Source: Lysobacteraceae bacterium
GTDB taxonomy: Bacteria; Pseudomonadota; Gammaproteobacteria; Xanthomonadales; Xanthomonadaceae
Direction: 5' to 3'
Assembly: GCA_027483745.1 (NCBI GenBank)
Contig: JAIXTZ010000342.1
Span: 1 to 5,790 of the forward strand
Length of the DNA: 5,790 nt
Shown here: positions 1 to 5,790 of the stretch, in pieces
How positions within the stretch are numbered: the stretch's first letter is position 1
Layout of the letters: each line of letters opens with the position of its first letter
Translations under genes and position numbers: made by a program
Notes under the pieces: model-generated
The model's input: the letters and a program-made list of their open reading frames with translations, nothing else
Told to the model about the DNA's origin: nothing
Databases searched by the model: none

Positions 1-1011
1 GCCATCCTGCCGATGCTGCGCATCGGCGGCATGCAGCTCTTCCGCGCCGAGACCACCGGCCCGCAGAAGGACAGCAAGCTCACGCCGCGCATCGCCGACA
101 CGGCGAAGGCGCTCTGGCTGGTTTACACCGGCCTGGTCGTCCTGTGCACGCTCGCCTACTGGGTCGGCGGCATGTCCTTCTTCGACGCCATCACCCACGC
201 GATGCCCACCGTGGCGACCGGCGGCTTCGCCAACTACGACGCCAGCTTCGGGTTCTGGAACAGCCCGCTCCTCGACAGCATCGCTGTCCTCTTCATGTTC
301 CTCGGCGGCCTCAATTTCGGCCTGCACTGGTACGCCTGGCGACGCGCGACGCTCGGCCATTACCGCGCCGACGCGGAGTTCATGAGCTTCTTCTGGATCT
401 GCCTCGTGGTGAGCCTCGCCATCGCGCTGACGATCTGGCTGGGTGGCCGGTTCGAGGACCCGCTCGAGGCCCTGCGCCATGCAAGCTTCCAGGTGGTGTC
501 GAACATCACCACCACGGGTTTCCTGACGACCGGGTTCGCGGACTGGCCCGGCATGGCGCCGCTGGCGTTGATGATGATCGGCTTCATCGGCGGCTGCGCG
601 GGCTCCACCTCTGGCGGCATGAAGGTGGCGCGCGTGCAGATGGTGGTGCGGCAGGGCCTGCGCGAACTCCGCCAGCTCGTGCACCCGAAAGGCCAGTTCC
701 TCGTGAAGGTCGGCGGCAAGCGCGTGTCCGAGAGCGTCGTGATCTCGGTGGCCGGCTTCTGCACGCTCTACATCCTCAGCTTCCTCGTGATGACGCTGGC
801 GCTGACGGCCGACGGCGTCGACATCGTCACCGCGTTCTCCGCGGTCGCCGCCTGCATCAACAACATGGGGCCGGGCCTCGGTGCGGTGGCTTCGCACTTC
901 CGCGACCTCAGCGACTTCGCCGTTTGGGTGTGCAGCTTCGCGATGGTGCTCGGCCGCCTCGAGGTGTTCACCCTGCTGGTGCTGCTGACGCCCCAGTTCT
1001 GGCGGGATTGA
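1..1011 (+). CDS. trkH: Trk potassium uptake protein TrkH, C-terminal two-thirds (5' partial)
   Basis: Inner-membrane, K+-translocating subunit of the Trk system, which normally works with the cytoplasmic NAD-binding regulator TrkA. The reading frame is open from base 1, so the gene starts upstream; 336 codons are present, against roughly 480 in E. coli TrkH, so the N-terminal portion with the first pore loop is missing. Three of the four selectivity-filter loops can be read: TVATGGF (208-228), SNITTTGF (499-522) and NNMGPGLG (859-882). The family signature GGCAGSTSGGMKVAR follows the third loop (589-633). The segment beginning ILPMLRIGGMQLFRAE and the C-terminal GRLEVFTLLVLLTPQFWRD closely match E. 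coli TrkH. Hydrophobic helices alternate with the pore loops as expected. The 3' end overlaps the convergent YdbT-like gene by 44 bp. The ATG at 13 is internal, not the real start. Identification is very secure; TrkH and TrkG cannot be fully separated without the N-terminus. Confidence 0.97.
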   Translation, partial: AILPMLRIGGMQLFRAETTGPQKDSKLTPRIADTAKALWLVYTGLVVLCTLAYWVGGMSFFDAITHAMPTVATGGFANYDASFGFWNSPLLDSIAVLFMFLGGLNFGLHWYAWRRATLGHYRADAEFMSFFWICLVVSLAIALTIWLGGRFEDPLEALRHASFQVVSNITTTGFLTTGFADWPGMAPLALMMIGFIGGCAGSTSGGMKVARVQMVVRQGLRELRQLVHPKGQFLVKVGGKRVSESVVISVAGFCTLYILSFLVMTLALTADGVDIVTAFSAVAACINNMGPGLGAVASHFRDLSDFAVWVCSFAMVLGRLEVFTLLVLLTPQFWRD

Positions 1012-2560
1012 GGCCGGCGTCGCGCGGCATCAGTGCGCGCAGGCGGGCGGCCAGCGCCTCGGCCTCGGCGACGGCGAGGTAGGGGATGCGCAGCGGGGGA
1101 TCCGTTGGTGAGGCGCCTGCCGTGTCGAGGTGCAGCGTGGCCATGCCGTGGCGGCGGTCGAACGGCGACTGGGTGATCTGCAGCGCGTGCAGTTTTCGTG
1201 CTTCGGCGAAGCGCCAGTGGCGGTCGAGCCAGCCGTGGCGGAAGGCGACCACGCCCCCGGCGACGGACCAGGCGGAATAGCGGGCCCAGACCCGGGCACG
1301 CAGGTAGACCGGCGCCAGCAGCGCCAGGGCCCACAGGCCCATCGGGCCCTCGAAGTGGATGAGCAGCGCGGTGCCCGCCAGCACGGTCATCGCCAGCGGC
1401 GCGAACACCCGCCACCAGGCCCGCGGATGCAAGGCGTGCCAGTCGTCCAGCGGCCACCCGTTCTCGGGCAGCAGGGCAGCGAGCATGCCGTCCATGCCCT
1501 CGGGGGTCGCCAGCGGCACGAGATCGCGCACCGACTGGCTTTCGTTGACGGCCTCGACCGAGGCACGGTCGACGCGCAGGCTCCGTCGCCCGAACCAGCG
1601 ATGCAGCAGCGTTTCGCGCAGCGAATAGGCTTGGATGCGACGCTTCGGCAAGTGGCTGCGCACGCGACTCAGAAGGCCGCGCTCGATCCGCAGTTCACGT
1701 TCCCCAGCGTGCAGTCGGAAATCATGGAACTGCAGGATCGCCAGGGCCACCGAGAGCAGCCGCACCGCGACGATCATGGCGAGAAGGGCGGCTAGGGCAA
1801 GGCCGACGTAGGCCGCCGGGCCGATGTGCCAGGACTCGGCAAGCGCCATGCCGCCGCGGCCAAGCGATTCGATGGCCTCGCCGAGGCGATGGGTGAGCAC
1901 GTCGCCGGCCTGGGTCAGGTAAGCGAAACCCGCCGCCACCACGAGCATGCCGCGGTTCGAGATCAGCCCGAGGCGAACGAGTTCGCGCGTCGGCAGTGCC
2001 AGCCAGAGCGTCGGCCTGCTGTCGACGTCCGCCCCGGTCTCGCCGGCGGCTTGGGCCGTGCGCGCGCGATGCGCGCCCTCGCGCACCAGGGCCTCCAGCG
2101 CGTTCGCCTGATCCAGTTTGAGCACCTGCATCTGCGCTTCGGCTTGCCCCATGCCGCCGGCGGATTCCAGCCGCACTTCCGCCACGCCGACGAGGCGATG
2201 GAGGAGGTTCTGGTGCAGGGTGACGTTCTGCACGCGGTCGAACGGGATCAGTCGCAGGTTTCGCTCCAGCAGTCCGCTGCGGATCACGAGGGCGTTCTCG
2301 AGGAAGCCGTAGCGGTAGGTGAAGTACCGCCAGATCGCCACCGCGGCCAGCACCACGGCGCCGCCGAGGCCGATCAGGTCACCGATGTCGTCGCCGTCCT
2401 CGCGGCTACCGCCCAGCAGCAGGACCAGCAGGGGCAGGGCAAAGGTGCGCAGCTGCGCGATCAGGGTGAACAGCCAGGACAGCGGATGCAGGCGCTGCGT
2501 GGCGACGGCCTGCAAGGCTTCGCGATCGCCGCGGGCCGGCGCGTCGGCGACTTCAACCAT
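968..2560 (-). CDS. Membrane protein with three bacterial PH (DUF304/bPH2) domains, YdbT-like
   Basis: A 530-residue predicted inner-membrane protein. Three PH-like modules sit at about residues 84-162, 278-352 and 430-510, each preceded by hydrophobic segments: about 31-50 and 63-82, then 195-215 and 248-277, then 383-420. Each module carries the family's repeated motif, R/K-hydrophobic-(Q/H)...(L/F)-(H/D)-R-x-x-G: RVQNVTLHQNLLHRLVG at 109-125, RIQAYSLRETLLHRWFG at 308-324 and KLHALQITQSPFDRRHG at 456-472. This pairs-of-helices-plus-PH layout repeated three times is typical of YdbT. The ATG at 2560 overlaps the stop of the upstream YdbS-like gene (8-bp overlap), so the two are probably translationally coupled. 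The Ala/Pro/Gly-rich tail after residue 511 lies partly in the convergent overlap with trkH. The biochemical function is not established; from memory, Bacillus subtilis ydbST is a sigma-W operon implicated in resistance to antimicrobial peptides. Family assignment is confident, role is not. Confidence 0.88.
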   Translation of the reverse strand: MVEVADAPARGDREALQAVATQRLHPLSWLFTLIAQLRTFALPLLVLLLGGSREDGDDIGDLIGLGGAVVLAAVAIWRYFTYRYGFLENALVIRSGLLERNLRLIPFDRVQNVTLHQNLLHRLVGVAEVRLESAGGMGQAEAQMQVLKLDQANALEALVREGAHRARTAQAAGETGADVDSRPTLWLALPTRELVRLGLISNRGMLVVAAGFAYLTQAGDVLTHRLGEAIESLGRGGMALAESWHIGPAAYVGLALAALLAMIVAVRLLSVALAILQFHDFRLHAGERELRIERGLLSRVRSHLPKRRIQAYSLRETLLHRWFGRRSLRVDRASVEAVNESQSVRDLVPLATPEGMDGMLAALLPENGWPLDDWHALHPRAWWRVFAPLAMTVLAGTALLIHFEGPMGLWALALLAPVYLRARVWARYSAWSVAGGVVAFRHGWLDRHWRFAEARKLHALQITQSPFDRRHGMATLHLDTAGASPTDPPLRIPYLAVAEAEALAARLRALMPRDAGLNPARTGASAAPAG

Positions 2561-3074
2561 GCGCGTCGTCGTCGTGTTCGCGATGGTGTGGCACCAGGGC
2601 GTCGCGCAGGTGGTTCGCGCTTTGCTCGTCGAAACCAGGCTGGCGAACCGCGTTCATCCGAGTGCCGGCGGTGTGGACCACGAGGGTGGCCAAGCCGTAG
2701 CGACGCTCGATCGGGCCGCGCTCGATGTCGAGATGCTGCACGCGCGCCCTTGGAACCAACACCTCGGAGCGCCAGAAACGGCCGCGACGCACCCGTAGTC
2801 CGTCGTCGTCGAGCTGCCATCGGGTGTAGCGGAACGCCAGCGTTGCGCGCCAGTGCGCCAACCCGAGAGAGCCGGACAGCACGCCGACCGCCATTCCGAC
2901 ATGCCACCACGCGGGCCCGTCGGCGAAGGCGAGCACGACGGCCGGGATCGCGCCGAAGGCGAGGCCGAGCACCGCGCCGACGATGGCCGATGACAGCCTG
3001 AAGCAGCGCCACGCGGCGTCGGGAAGCGGCTGCCACGGCGCGTTGCCGGGCCAGTCCAACGGCGATTCGGTCAT
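2553..3074 (-). CDS. Small membrane protein with one bacterial PH (DUF304/bPH2) domain, YdbS-like
   Basis: A 173-residue protein starting [10 protein letters not shown]. Two hydrophobic helices lie at about residues 25-50 and 53-74, followed by a single PH-like domain (about 80-162) with the motif RVQHLDIERGPIERRYG at 111-127 and then LATLVVHTAG. The C-terminal tail is rich in His and Asp. Two helices plus one PH domain is the usual YdbS build, and YdbS is commonly encoded directly before a three-domain YdbT, as here. I chose the ATG at 3074 because it makes an ATGA overlap with the stop of the acyltransferase gene and has a GGA about nine bases upstream; an in-frame ATG at 3083 would add MLS and has no usable spacing. 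The motif is shared with all three modules of the neighbouring gene, so the two proteins probably derive from duplication and may form one membrane complex (inference). Molecular function is unknown. Confidence 0.87.
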   Translation of the reverse strand: MTESPLDWPGNAPWQPLPDAAWRCFRLSSAIVGAVLGLAFGAIPAVVLAFADGPAWWHVGMAVGVLSGSLGLAHWRATLAFRYTRWQLDDDGLRVRRGRFWRSEVLVPRARVQHLDIERGPIERRYGLATLVVHTAGTRMNAVRQPGFDEQSANHLRDALVPHHREHDDDAHG

Positions 3075-3964
3075 CGATAGCATTCCGGCCAGTAGGGATT
3101 CACGGGGGCTTCGTCAGGGCGTTGGCCTTTGAAGCGCTTGTACGTCCACTGGTACTGCGCCAAGTCGCGTCGGACGAACCCCTCCACCGCCACGTTGAGT
3201 GCGTCCACGCCGCCCTGGACAGGCCCGGAGGTCACGGCAGGTGGAAGGGGTTCGATGACGACGCGGAACTGGCCATCCGCCAGCCGCTCGGCCGCTGCGA
3301 GCAGGAAGCGCGCTTCGGGGTGGCGCGTGCCGAGGCGGTGGACGAGGGTCATCGTCAGGCAGGGCACGCCGAAAAAGCTCGACCATCGCCCGCCGGCTTC
3401 GTCCGGCGTTTGGTCCGGCGTGATGCCCACGGTTTCCCCGCGCCGTAGCGCGCGCAGCAGGGGCTTCATCCCGTGCACATCGGCGGGCAGTGCGCAAACG
3501 CCACCGCGACCGCGCGCCCAGCGCAAGAATGCGTCCACGGCCGCGAACTTGGCGCGCGTGTAGACCAGCGTCAGTGGCCGGCGCGCGGCGAGCCATTGCA
3601 CGAGCAGCTCCCAGTTGCCGTAGTGGGGGGCGACAATCACGACGGGCCCCGCCGTTTCCGCCGCCTCCAAGTGCGCCAAGCCCACGACGTCCGCGATCGC
3701 GCGCAGATTTTCGGCGCGCGCCCGGGTCCAGAAGCGCAGGCTCTCGAGCAGCGTGAGCTGCGTTTGCACGAGCGACGCGTGGGTCAGTCCCGTGTCGAGC
3801 CCGGTGAGCCTCAGGTTGCAGTCGATCACCCGCACCATGCCGCCGCGGCGCCGGCACTCGCGCGCCGCGAGGCGCTCGGCGATCGCGCGGCGCAGGCCCG
3901 GCCCGGGGAGTCCGGCGAGCCAGGCGAGGGCACGGAGCGCATGGGCCGACAGGGGGTATCGCAT
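3071..3964 (-). CDS. LpxL/HtrB-family lipid A (lysophospholipid) acyltransferase
   Basis: A 297-residue member of the family that transfers secondary acyl chains from acyl-ACP to lipid A precursors at the cytoplasmic face of the inner membrane. E. coli LpxL is about 306 residues, so the length is normal. The catalytic H-x4-E pair is present as H114 and E119 in [11 protein letters not shown], followed by the conserved acceptor-site region [13 protein letters not shown] (180-192) and the C-terminal signature [14 protein letters not shown] (270-283). The N-terminus has only a short hydrophobic stretch (about 6-24), weaker than the membrane anchor of E. coli LpxL. An in-frame TAG at 3976-3974 lies 9 bases upstream of the ATG, so this ATG is the first possible start; its only purine-rich element, GAGG, abuts the start codon. 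It is the first gene of a minus-strand trio with the YdbS- and YdbT-like genes. LpxL, LpxM or LpxP specificity, or an ornithine-lipid or other lysophospholipid acceptor, cannot be decided from motifs alone. Confidence 0.92.
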   Translation of the reverse strand: MRYPLSAHALRALAWLAGLPGPGLRRAIAERLAARECRRRGGMVRVIDCNLRLTGLDTGLTHASLVQTQLTLLESLRFWTRARAENLRAIADVVGLAHLEAAETAGPVVIVAPHYGNWELLVQWLAARRPLTLVYTRAKFAAVDAFLRWARGRGGVCALPADVHGMKPLLRALRRGETVGITPDQTPDEAGGRWSSFFGVPCLTMTLVHRLGTRHPEARFLLAAAERLADGQFRVVIEPLPPAVTSGPVQGGVDALNVAVEGFVRRDLAQYQWTYKRFKGQRPDEAPVNPYWPECYR

Positions 3965-4023
3965 CCTCGGAGTCTAGCGGAGGCCGCTTGACGCCCCACG
4001 GGGTGGGTCGCGAGCATTCATTG
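3965..4023. promoter_or_regulatory. 59-bp divergent intergenic region between acyltransferase operon and dtd
   Basis: This short gap must hold the start signals for both directions unless promoters lie inside the genes. On the plus strand TTGACG (3988-3993) matches the -35 consensus at five of six bases, but the best -10 at proper spacing (GAGCAT, 4012-4017) is poor. On the minus strand TAGACT (3976-3971) resembles a -10 and lies six bases from the acyltransferase ATG, which would give an essentially leaderless mRNA; no good -35 is visible. A small imperfect GC-rich palindrome CCCCACGGGG sits at 3994-4003. Neither gene has a strong Shine-Dalgarno sequence. These assignments are tentative. Confidence 0.35.
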
Positions 4024-4461
4024 ATGATCGCCCTCATCCAGCGTGTGCTCCGCGCCCGTGTCGACGTCGACGGCGACACCGTCGGCATGATCGGCCCCGG
4101 CCTGCTGGCCTTCGCCTGCGTGCAGCCGGGCGACACGCAAGCTCGCATCGTCAAGATGGCCGATCGGCTCGCTGCGTACCGGGTGTTCGCCGACGATGGC
4201 GGGCGGATGAACTTCGGGCTCAAGGACCACGGCGGAGGATTGCTGCTGGTCAGCCAGTTCACGCTGGGGGCCGACACCCGATCCGGCCTGCGGCCGAGCT
4301 TCTCCACCTCGGCGCCGCCGGACGAAGCGCGGATGGGCTTCGAGGCCCTCGTTGCCGCCTGCCGCGACCGCCTTCCGGTGGTCGAAACCGGCCGCTTCGG
4401 CGCCAACATGCAGGTTTCTCTGCTGAACGACGGACCGGTCACCTTCTGGCTCGAGACCTGA
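4024..4461 (+). CDS. dtd: D-aminoacyl-tRNA deacylase (DTD)
   Basis: Cytoplasmic homodimeric proofreading enzyme that hydrolyses D-amino acids from tRNA (for example D-Tyr-tRNA) and removes glycine mischarged on tRNA-Ala. The protein is 145 residues, exactly the usual size, and begins [17 protein letters not shown] like its E. coli homologue. Both active-site motifs are present: SQFTL at 77-81 and NDGPVT at 135-140, the latter containing the Gly-cisPro pair (137-138) that excludes L-amino acids. RPSF (90-93) and [12 protein letters not shown] (122-133) are further family blocks. The ATG at 4024 is chosen over an upstream in-frame TTG at 3988, which would add 12 unrelated residues. The Shine-Dalgarno is weak (GAG about nine bases upstream). 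It is divergent from the acyltransferase operon and 112 bp upstream of rpoD on the same strand; a separate strong promoter precedes rpoD, so the two need not be an operon, though read-through is possible. Confidence 0.97.
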   Translation: MIALIQRVLRARVDVDGDTVGMIGPGLLAFACVQPGDTQARIVKMADRLAAYRVFADDGGRMNFGLKDHGGGLLLVSQFTLGADTRSGLRPSFSTSAPPDEARMGFEALVAACRDRLPVVETGRFGANMQVSLLNDGPVTFWLET

Positions 4462-4481
4462 GCTTTGGCGCCGGCCCTGAA

Positions 4482-4497
4482 CGAAAACCCCTTTTCG
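4482..4497. repeat. Short inverted repeat after dtd (possible weak terminator or UP-element part)
   Basis: CGAAAA and TTTTCG form a perfect 6-bp inverted repeat around a CCCC loop, 20 bases after the dtd stop. The stem is mostly A-T and is followed by GATCAATAATTT rather than a pure T-run, so it is not a classical intrinsic terminator. It also lies roughly 47-62 bases before the expected rpoD transcription start, where it contributes to an AT-rich block. Its role, if any, is undetermined. Confidence 0.3.
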
Positions 4498-4537
4498 ATC
4501 AATAATTTGGCGTGAAGGCCGAGGGCGCCGGTATAAT
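4484..4537 (+). promoter_or_regulatory. rpoD promoter: TATAAT -10, weak -35, AT-rich UP-like block
   Basis: A perfect sigma-70 -10 hexamer TATAAT occupies 4532-4537, 36 bases before the rpoD ATG. The best -35 candidate is TTGGCG (4507-4512), four of six matches with a long 19-bp spacer. Upstream, 4483-4507 is about two-thirds A/T in an otherwise strongly GC-rich window, placed where an UP element contacting the alpha subunit C-terminal domains would be. The expected start is near 4544, giving a roughly 30-base leader; the bases between the -10 and the start (AGCGGG) are GC-rich, the kind of discriminator associated with stringent control (inference). The -10 is convincing; the other elements are less so. 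Confidence 0.75.
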
Positions 4538-4543
4538 AGCGGG

Positions 4544-4573
4544 TTCCCGCTCTCTCCTCTCGGTACCCCCTCC
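4544..4573 (+). promoter_or_regulatory. rpoD 5' leader: pyrimidine-rich, no Shine-Dalgarno
   Basis: The 30 bases before the rpoD start are almost all C and T (CTCTCTCCTCT at 4550-4560, CCCCCTCC at 4566-4573) with no AGGAG-like element. A CCTCC directly abuts the ATG and resembles the anti-Shine-Dalgarno sequence itself. No alternative in-frame start exists in the leader, and the protein start matches the family, so initiation probably does not use Shine-Dalgarno pairing; pyrimidine-rich leaders can be bound by ribosomal protein S1 (inference). Confidence 0.5.
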
Positions 4574-5790
4574 ATGGCAACTCCGCGTCCGGAGCAGCAG
4601 TCCGAAATCAAGCAGCTGATCAGCAAGGGTCTGGAACAGGGTTACCTGACCTACGCCGAAGTCAACGACCACCTCCCCGACGACGTCGTCGATCCGGAGC
4701 AGATCGAAGACATCATCGGCATGATCAACAGCATGGGCATCGAGGTGCATGAAGTCGCACCCGACGCCGAAACCCTGTTGCTCACCGACGCGACGAGCAC
4801 CCGCGAGGCGGATGAAACCGCCGCGGAAGAAGCCGCCGCCGCGCTGACGGCGCTCGACGCCGAGGGTGGCCGCACCACCGACCCGGTGCGCATGTACATG
4901 CGCGAGATGGGCACGGTCGAGCTGCTGACCCGCGAGGGCGAGATCGCCATCGCCAAGCGCATCGAGGAAGGCCTGCACCAGGTGCAGAACTCGCTCGCCG
5001 CGTTCCCGTGGACGATCCAGATCATCCTCGACGACTACGCCCTGCATCAGGAAGGCAAGAAGCGCCTGTCCGAGATCGTCACCGGCTTCGCCGACCTCGA
5101 GACGCCCGAGCTGTTCGGCGGCGCGCCGATCGAAGCGGTCGCCGATGAAGAGGAGGAGGTCGAGGTCGAGGGCGGCGACGACGAGGAAGGCGAAACCCAG
5201 ACCGGCCCGGACCCGGTCGAGGTCGCGCGCCGCATGGAGCTGCTCAAGGGCCACTTCGGCAAGTTCGAGAAGACCCACGCCAAGTACGGCTCTGCGGACA
5301 AGAAGACGGTCAAGGCCCGCGAGGAAATGGCCGGCGAGTTCATGAAGCTCAAGCTGCCGCTGGCGCTGATCGACGCGCTGGTGCGCAAGGTCCGCGAGGT
5401 GGTGTCCGAGATCAAGGACCACGAGCGCAAGGTGCTCGACATCTCCACGCGCCTCGCCAAGATGCCGCGCAAGGACTTCATCAAGGCCTGGCCGGGCAAC
5501 GAGACCAACCTCGAGTGGGCCGACGAGATCATTCGTCGCAAGCAGAAGTGGTCGTCGGGCATGCGCGAGCACCGCGACGCCATCCTCGCCCAGCAGAACG
5601 CGCTGATCGCCCTCGAAGGCGCGCTGTGCCTCACGCTCGGCGAGATCAAGGACACCTCGCGCGCCATGGCCTATGGCGAGGCCAAGGCCCGTAAGGCGAA
5701 GAAGGAGATGGTCGAGGCCAACCTGCGCCTCGTGATCTCGATTGCCAAGAAGTACACCAACCGCGGCCTGCAGTTCCTCGACCTGATCCA
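4574..5790 (+). CDS. rpoD: RNA polymerase primary sigma factor RpoD (sigma-70), 3' partial
   Basis: Housekeeping sigma factor that directs RNA polymerase to most promoters. The frame stays open from the ATG at 4574 to the window end: 405 full codons plus two bases. Region 1.1 covers about residues 8-80 (SKGLEQGYLTYAEVNDHLP, then QIEDIIGMINSMGIEV); region 1.2 begins at RTTDPVRMYMREMGTVELL (residue 100 on). A non-conserved region follows, with an acidic run of Asp/Glu at about 191-207. Regions 2.1-2.2 start near GEAKARKAKKEMVEANLRL and continue to TNRGLQFLDLI at the edge; N383 and the final partial codon 406 fall at the same numbers as in E. coli sigma-70. The DNA-binding parts of region 2 (2.3-2.4) and regions 3 and 4 lie outside the window. 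The gene has its own TATAAT promoter and no Shine-Dalgarno. It follows dtd instead of dnaG. The N-terminal sequence, including EAAAALTALDAEGGRTTDP, resembles Xanthomonadaceae RpoD. Confidence 0.98.
   Translation, partial: MATPRPEQQSEIKQLISKGLEQGYLTYAEVNDHLPDDVVDPEQIEDIIGMINSMGIEVHEVAPDAETLLLTDATSTREADETAAEEAAAALTALDAEGGRTTDPVRMYMREMGTVELLTREGEIAIAKRIEEGLHQVQNSLAAFPWTIQIILDDYALHQEGKKRLSEIVTGFADLETPELFGGAPIEAVADEEEEVEVEGGDDEEGETQTGPDPVEVARRMELLKGHFGKFEKTHAKYGSADKKTVKAREEMAGEFMKLKLPLALIDALVRKVREVVSEIKDHERKVLDISTRLAKMPRKDFIKAWPGNETNLEWADEIIRRKQKWSSGMREHRDAILAQQNALIALEGALCLTLGEIKDTSRAMAYGEAKARKAKKEMVEANLRLVISIAKKYTNRGLQFLDLI

Noticed and set aside
144..1082. 312-codon plus-strand open frame overlapping trkH in another frame
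   Set aside because: Arg/His-rich frame shadow of trkH, whose own frame has all expected pore loops.
1826..3001. 391-codon plus-strand open frame opposite the YdbS/YdbT-like genes
   Set aside because: Its translation is Arg/Gln/His-rich low-complexity sequence with no recognisable domain, and the opposite strand encodes two clear family members across the whole span. Long antisense frames are common in high-GC DNA.
3988..4023. TTG start extending DTD by 12 residues
   Set aside because: The extension has no counterpart in DTD proteins, whose conserved N-terminus begins at MIALIQRV, and the TTG overlaps a better reading as part of a -35-like TTGACG.
4482..4500. Intrinsic terminator for dtd
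   Set aside because: The stem is six base pairs and AT-rich, with no following T-run; I kept it only as an inverted repeat.
3114..4580. 488-codon minus-strand open frame spanning the acyltransferase, the divergent gap and dtd
   Set aside because: It is out of frame with the acyltransferase and antisense to dtd, both of which have complete catalytic motifs. The product is Arg/Ala/Pro-rich and unlike any protein I recognise.
5144..5194. Acidic repeat-like tract in rpoD as an insertion or microsatellite
   Set aside because: A Glu/Asp-rich stretch in the non-conserved region is normal for proteobacterial sigma-70, and the flanking numbering still matches E. coli at residue 383.
4499..5572. 357-codon minus-strand open frame opposite rpoD
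   Set aside because: It is the antisense of a conserved sigma factor gene; its Leu/Asp/His-rich translation mirrors Lys/Glu/Asp codons of RpoD, and it would have to read back through the rpoD promoter.

Overview
The window is a high-GC stretch of ordinary chromosome from a gammaproteobacterium, most likely of the Xanthomonadaceae (Lysobacteraceae). That placement rests on the N-terminal sequence of the primary sigma factor, which resembles Xanthomonas/Lysobacter RpoD from memory rather than from a search, on the strong G/C bias at third codon positions, and on the gene set. No mobile element, CRISPR array, tRNA or rRNA is visible. Coding density is very high.

Layout from left to right: (1) the 3' two-thirds of trkH, the Trk potassium channel subunit, on the plus strand; (2) three tightly overlapping genes on the minus strand, read from about 3964 down to 968: an LpxL/HtrB-type lipid A acyltransferase, a small two-helix membrane protein with one bacterial PH (DUF304/bPH2) domain (YdbS-like), and a larger membrane protein with three such domains (YdbT-like); (3) dtd, a D-aminoacyl-tRNA deacylase, on the plus strand and divergent from the acyltransferase; (4) a 112-bp regulatory gap with a perfect TATAAT; (5) the first 405 codons plus two bases of rpoD, the primary sigma-70 factor, running off the right edge.

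The minus-strand genes overlap by 4 and 8 bp, which suggests one transcript and translational coupling, and links an outer-membrane lipid acylation enzyme to a PH-domain membrane pair of poorly known function. The last gene of that operon runs 44 bp into the 3' end of trkH in the opposite direction. rpoD is a monocistronic-looking gene behind dtd, not directly behind dnaG as in the classical rpsU-dnaG-rpoD operon.

I found no convincing evidence of a new biological system. The points most worth a second look are the acyltransferase/YdbS/YdbT operon, the rpoD leader that lacks a Shine-Dalgarno sequence, and the trkH/ydbT convergent overlap.
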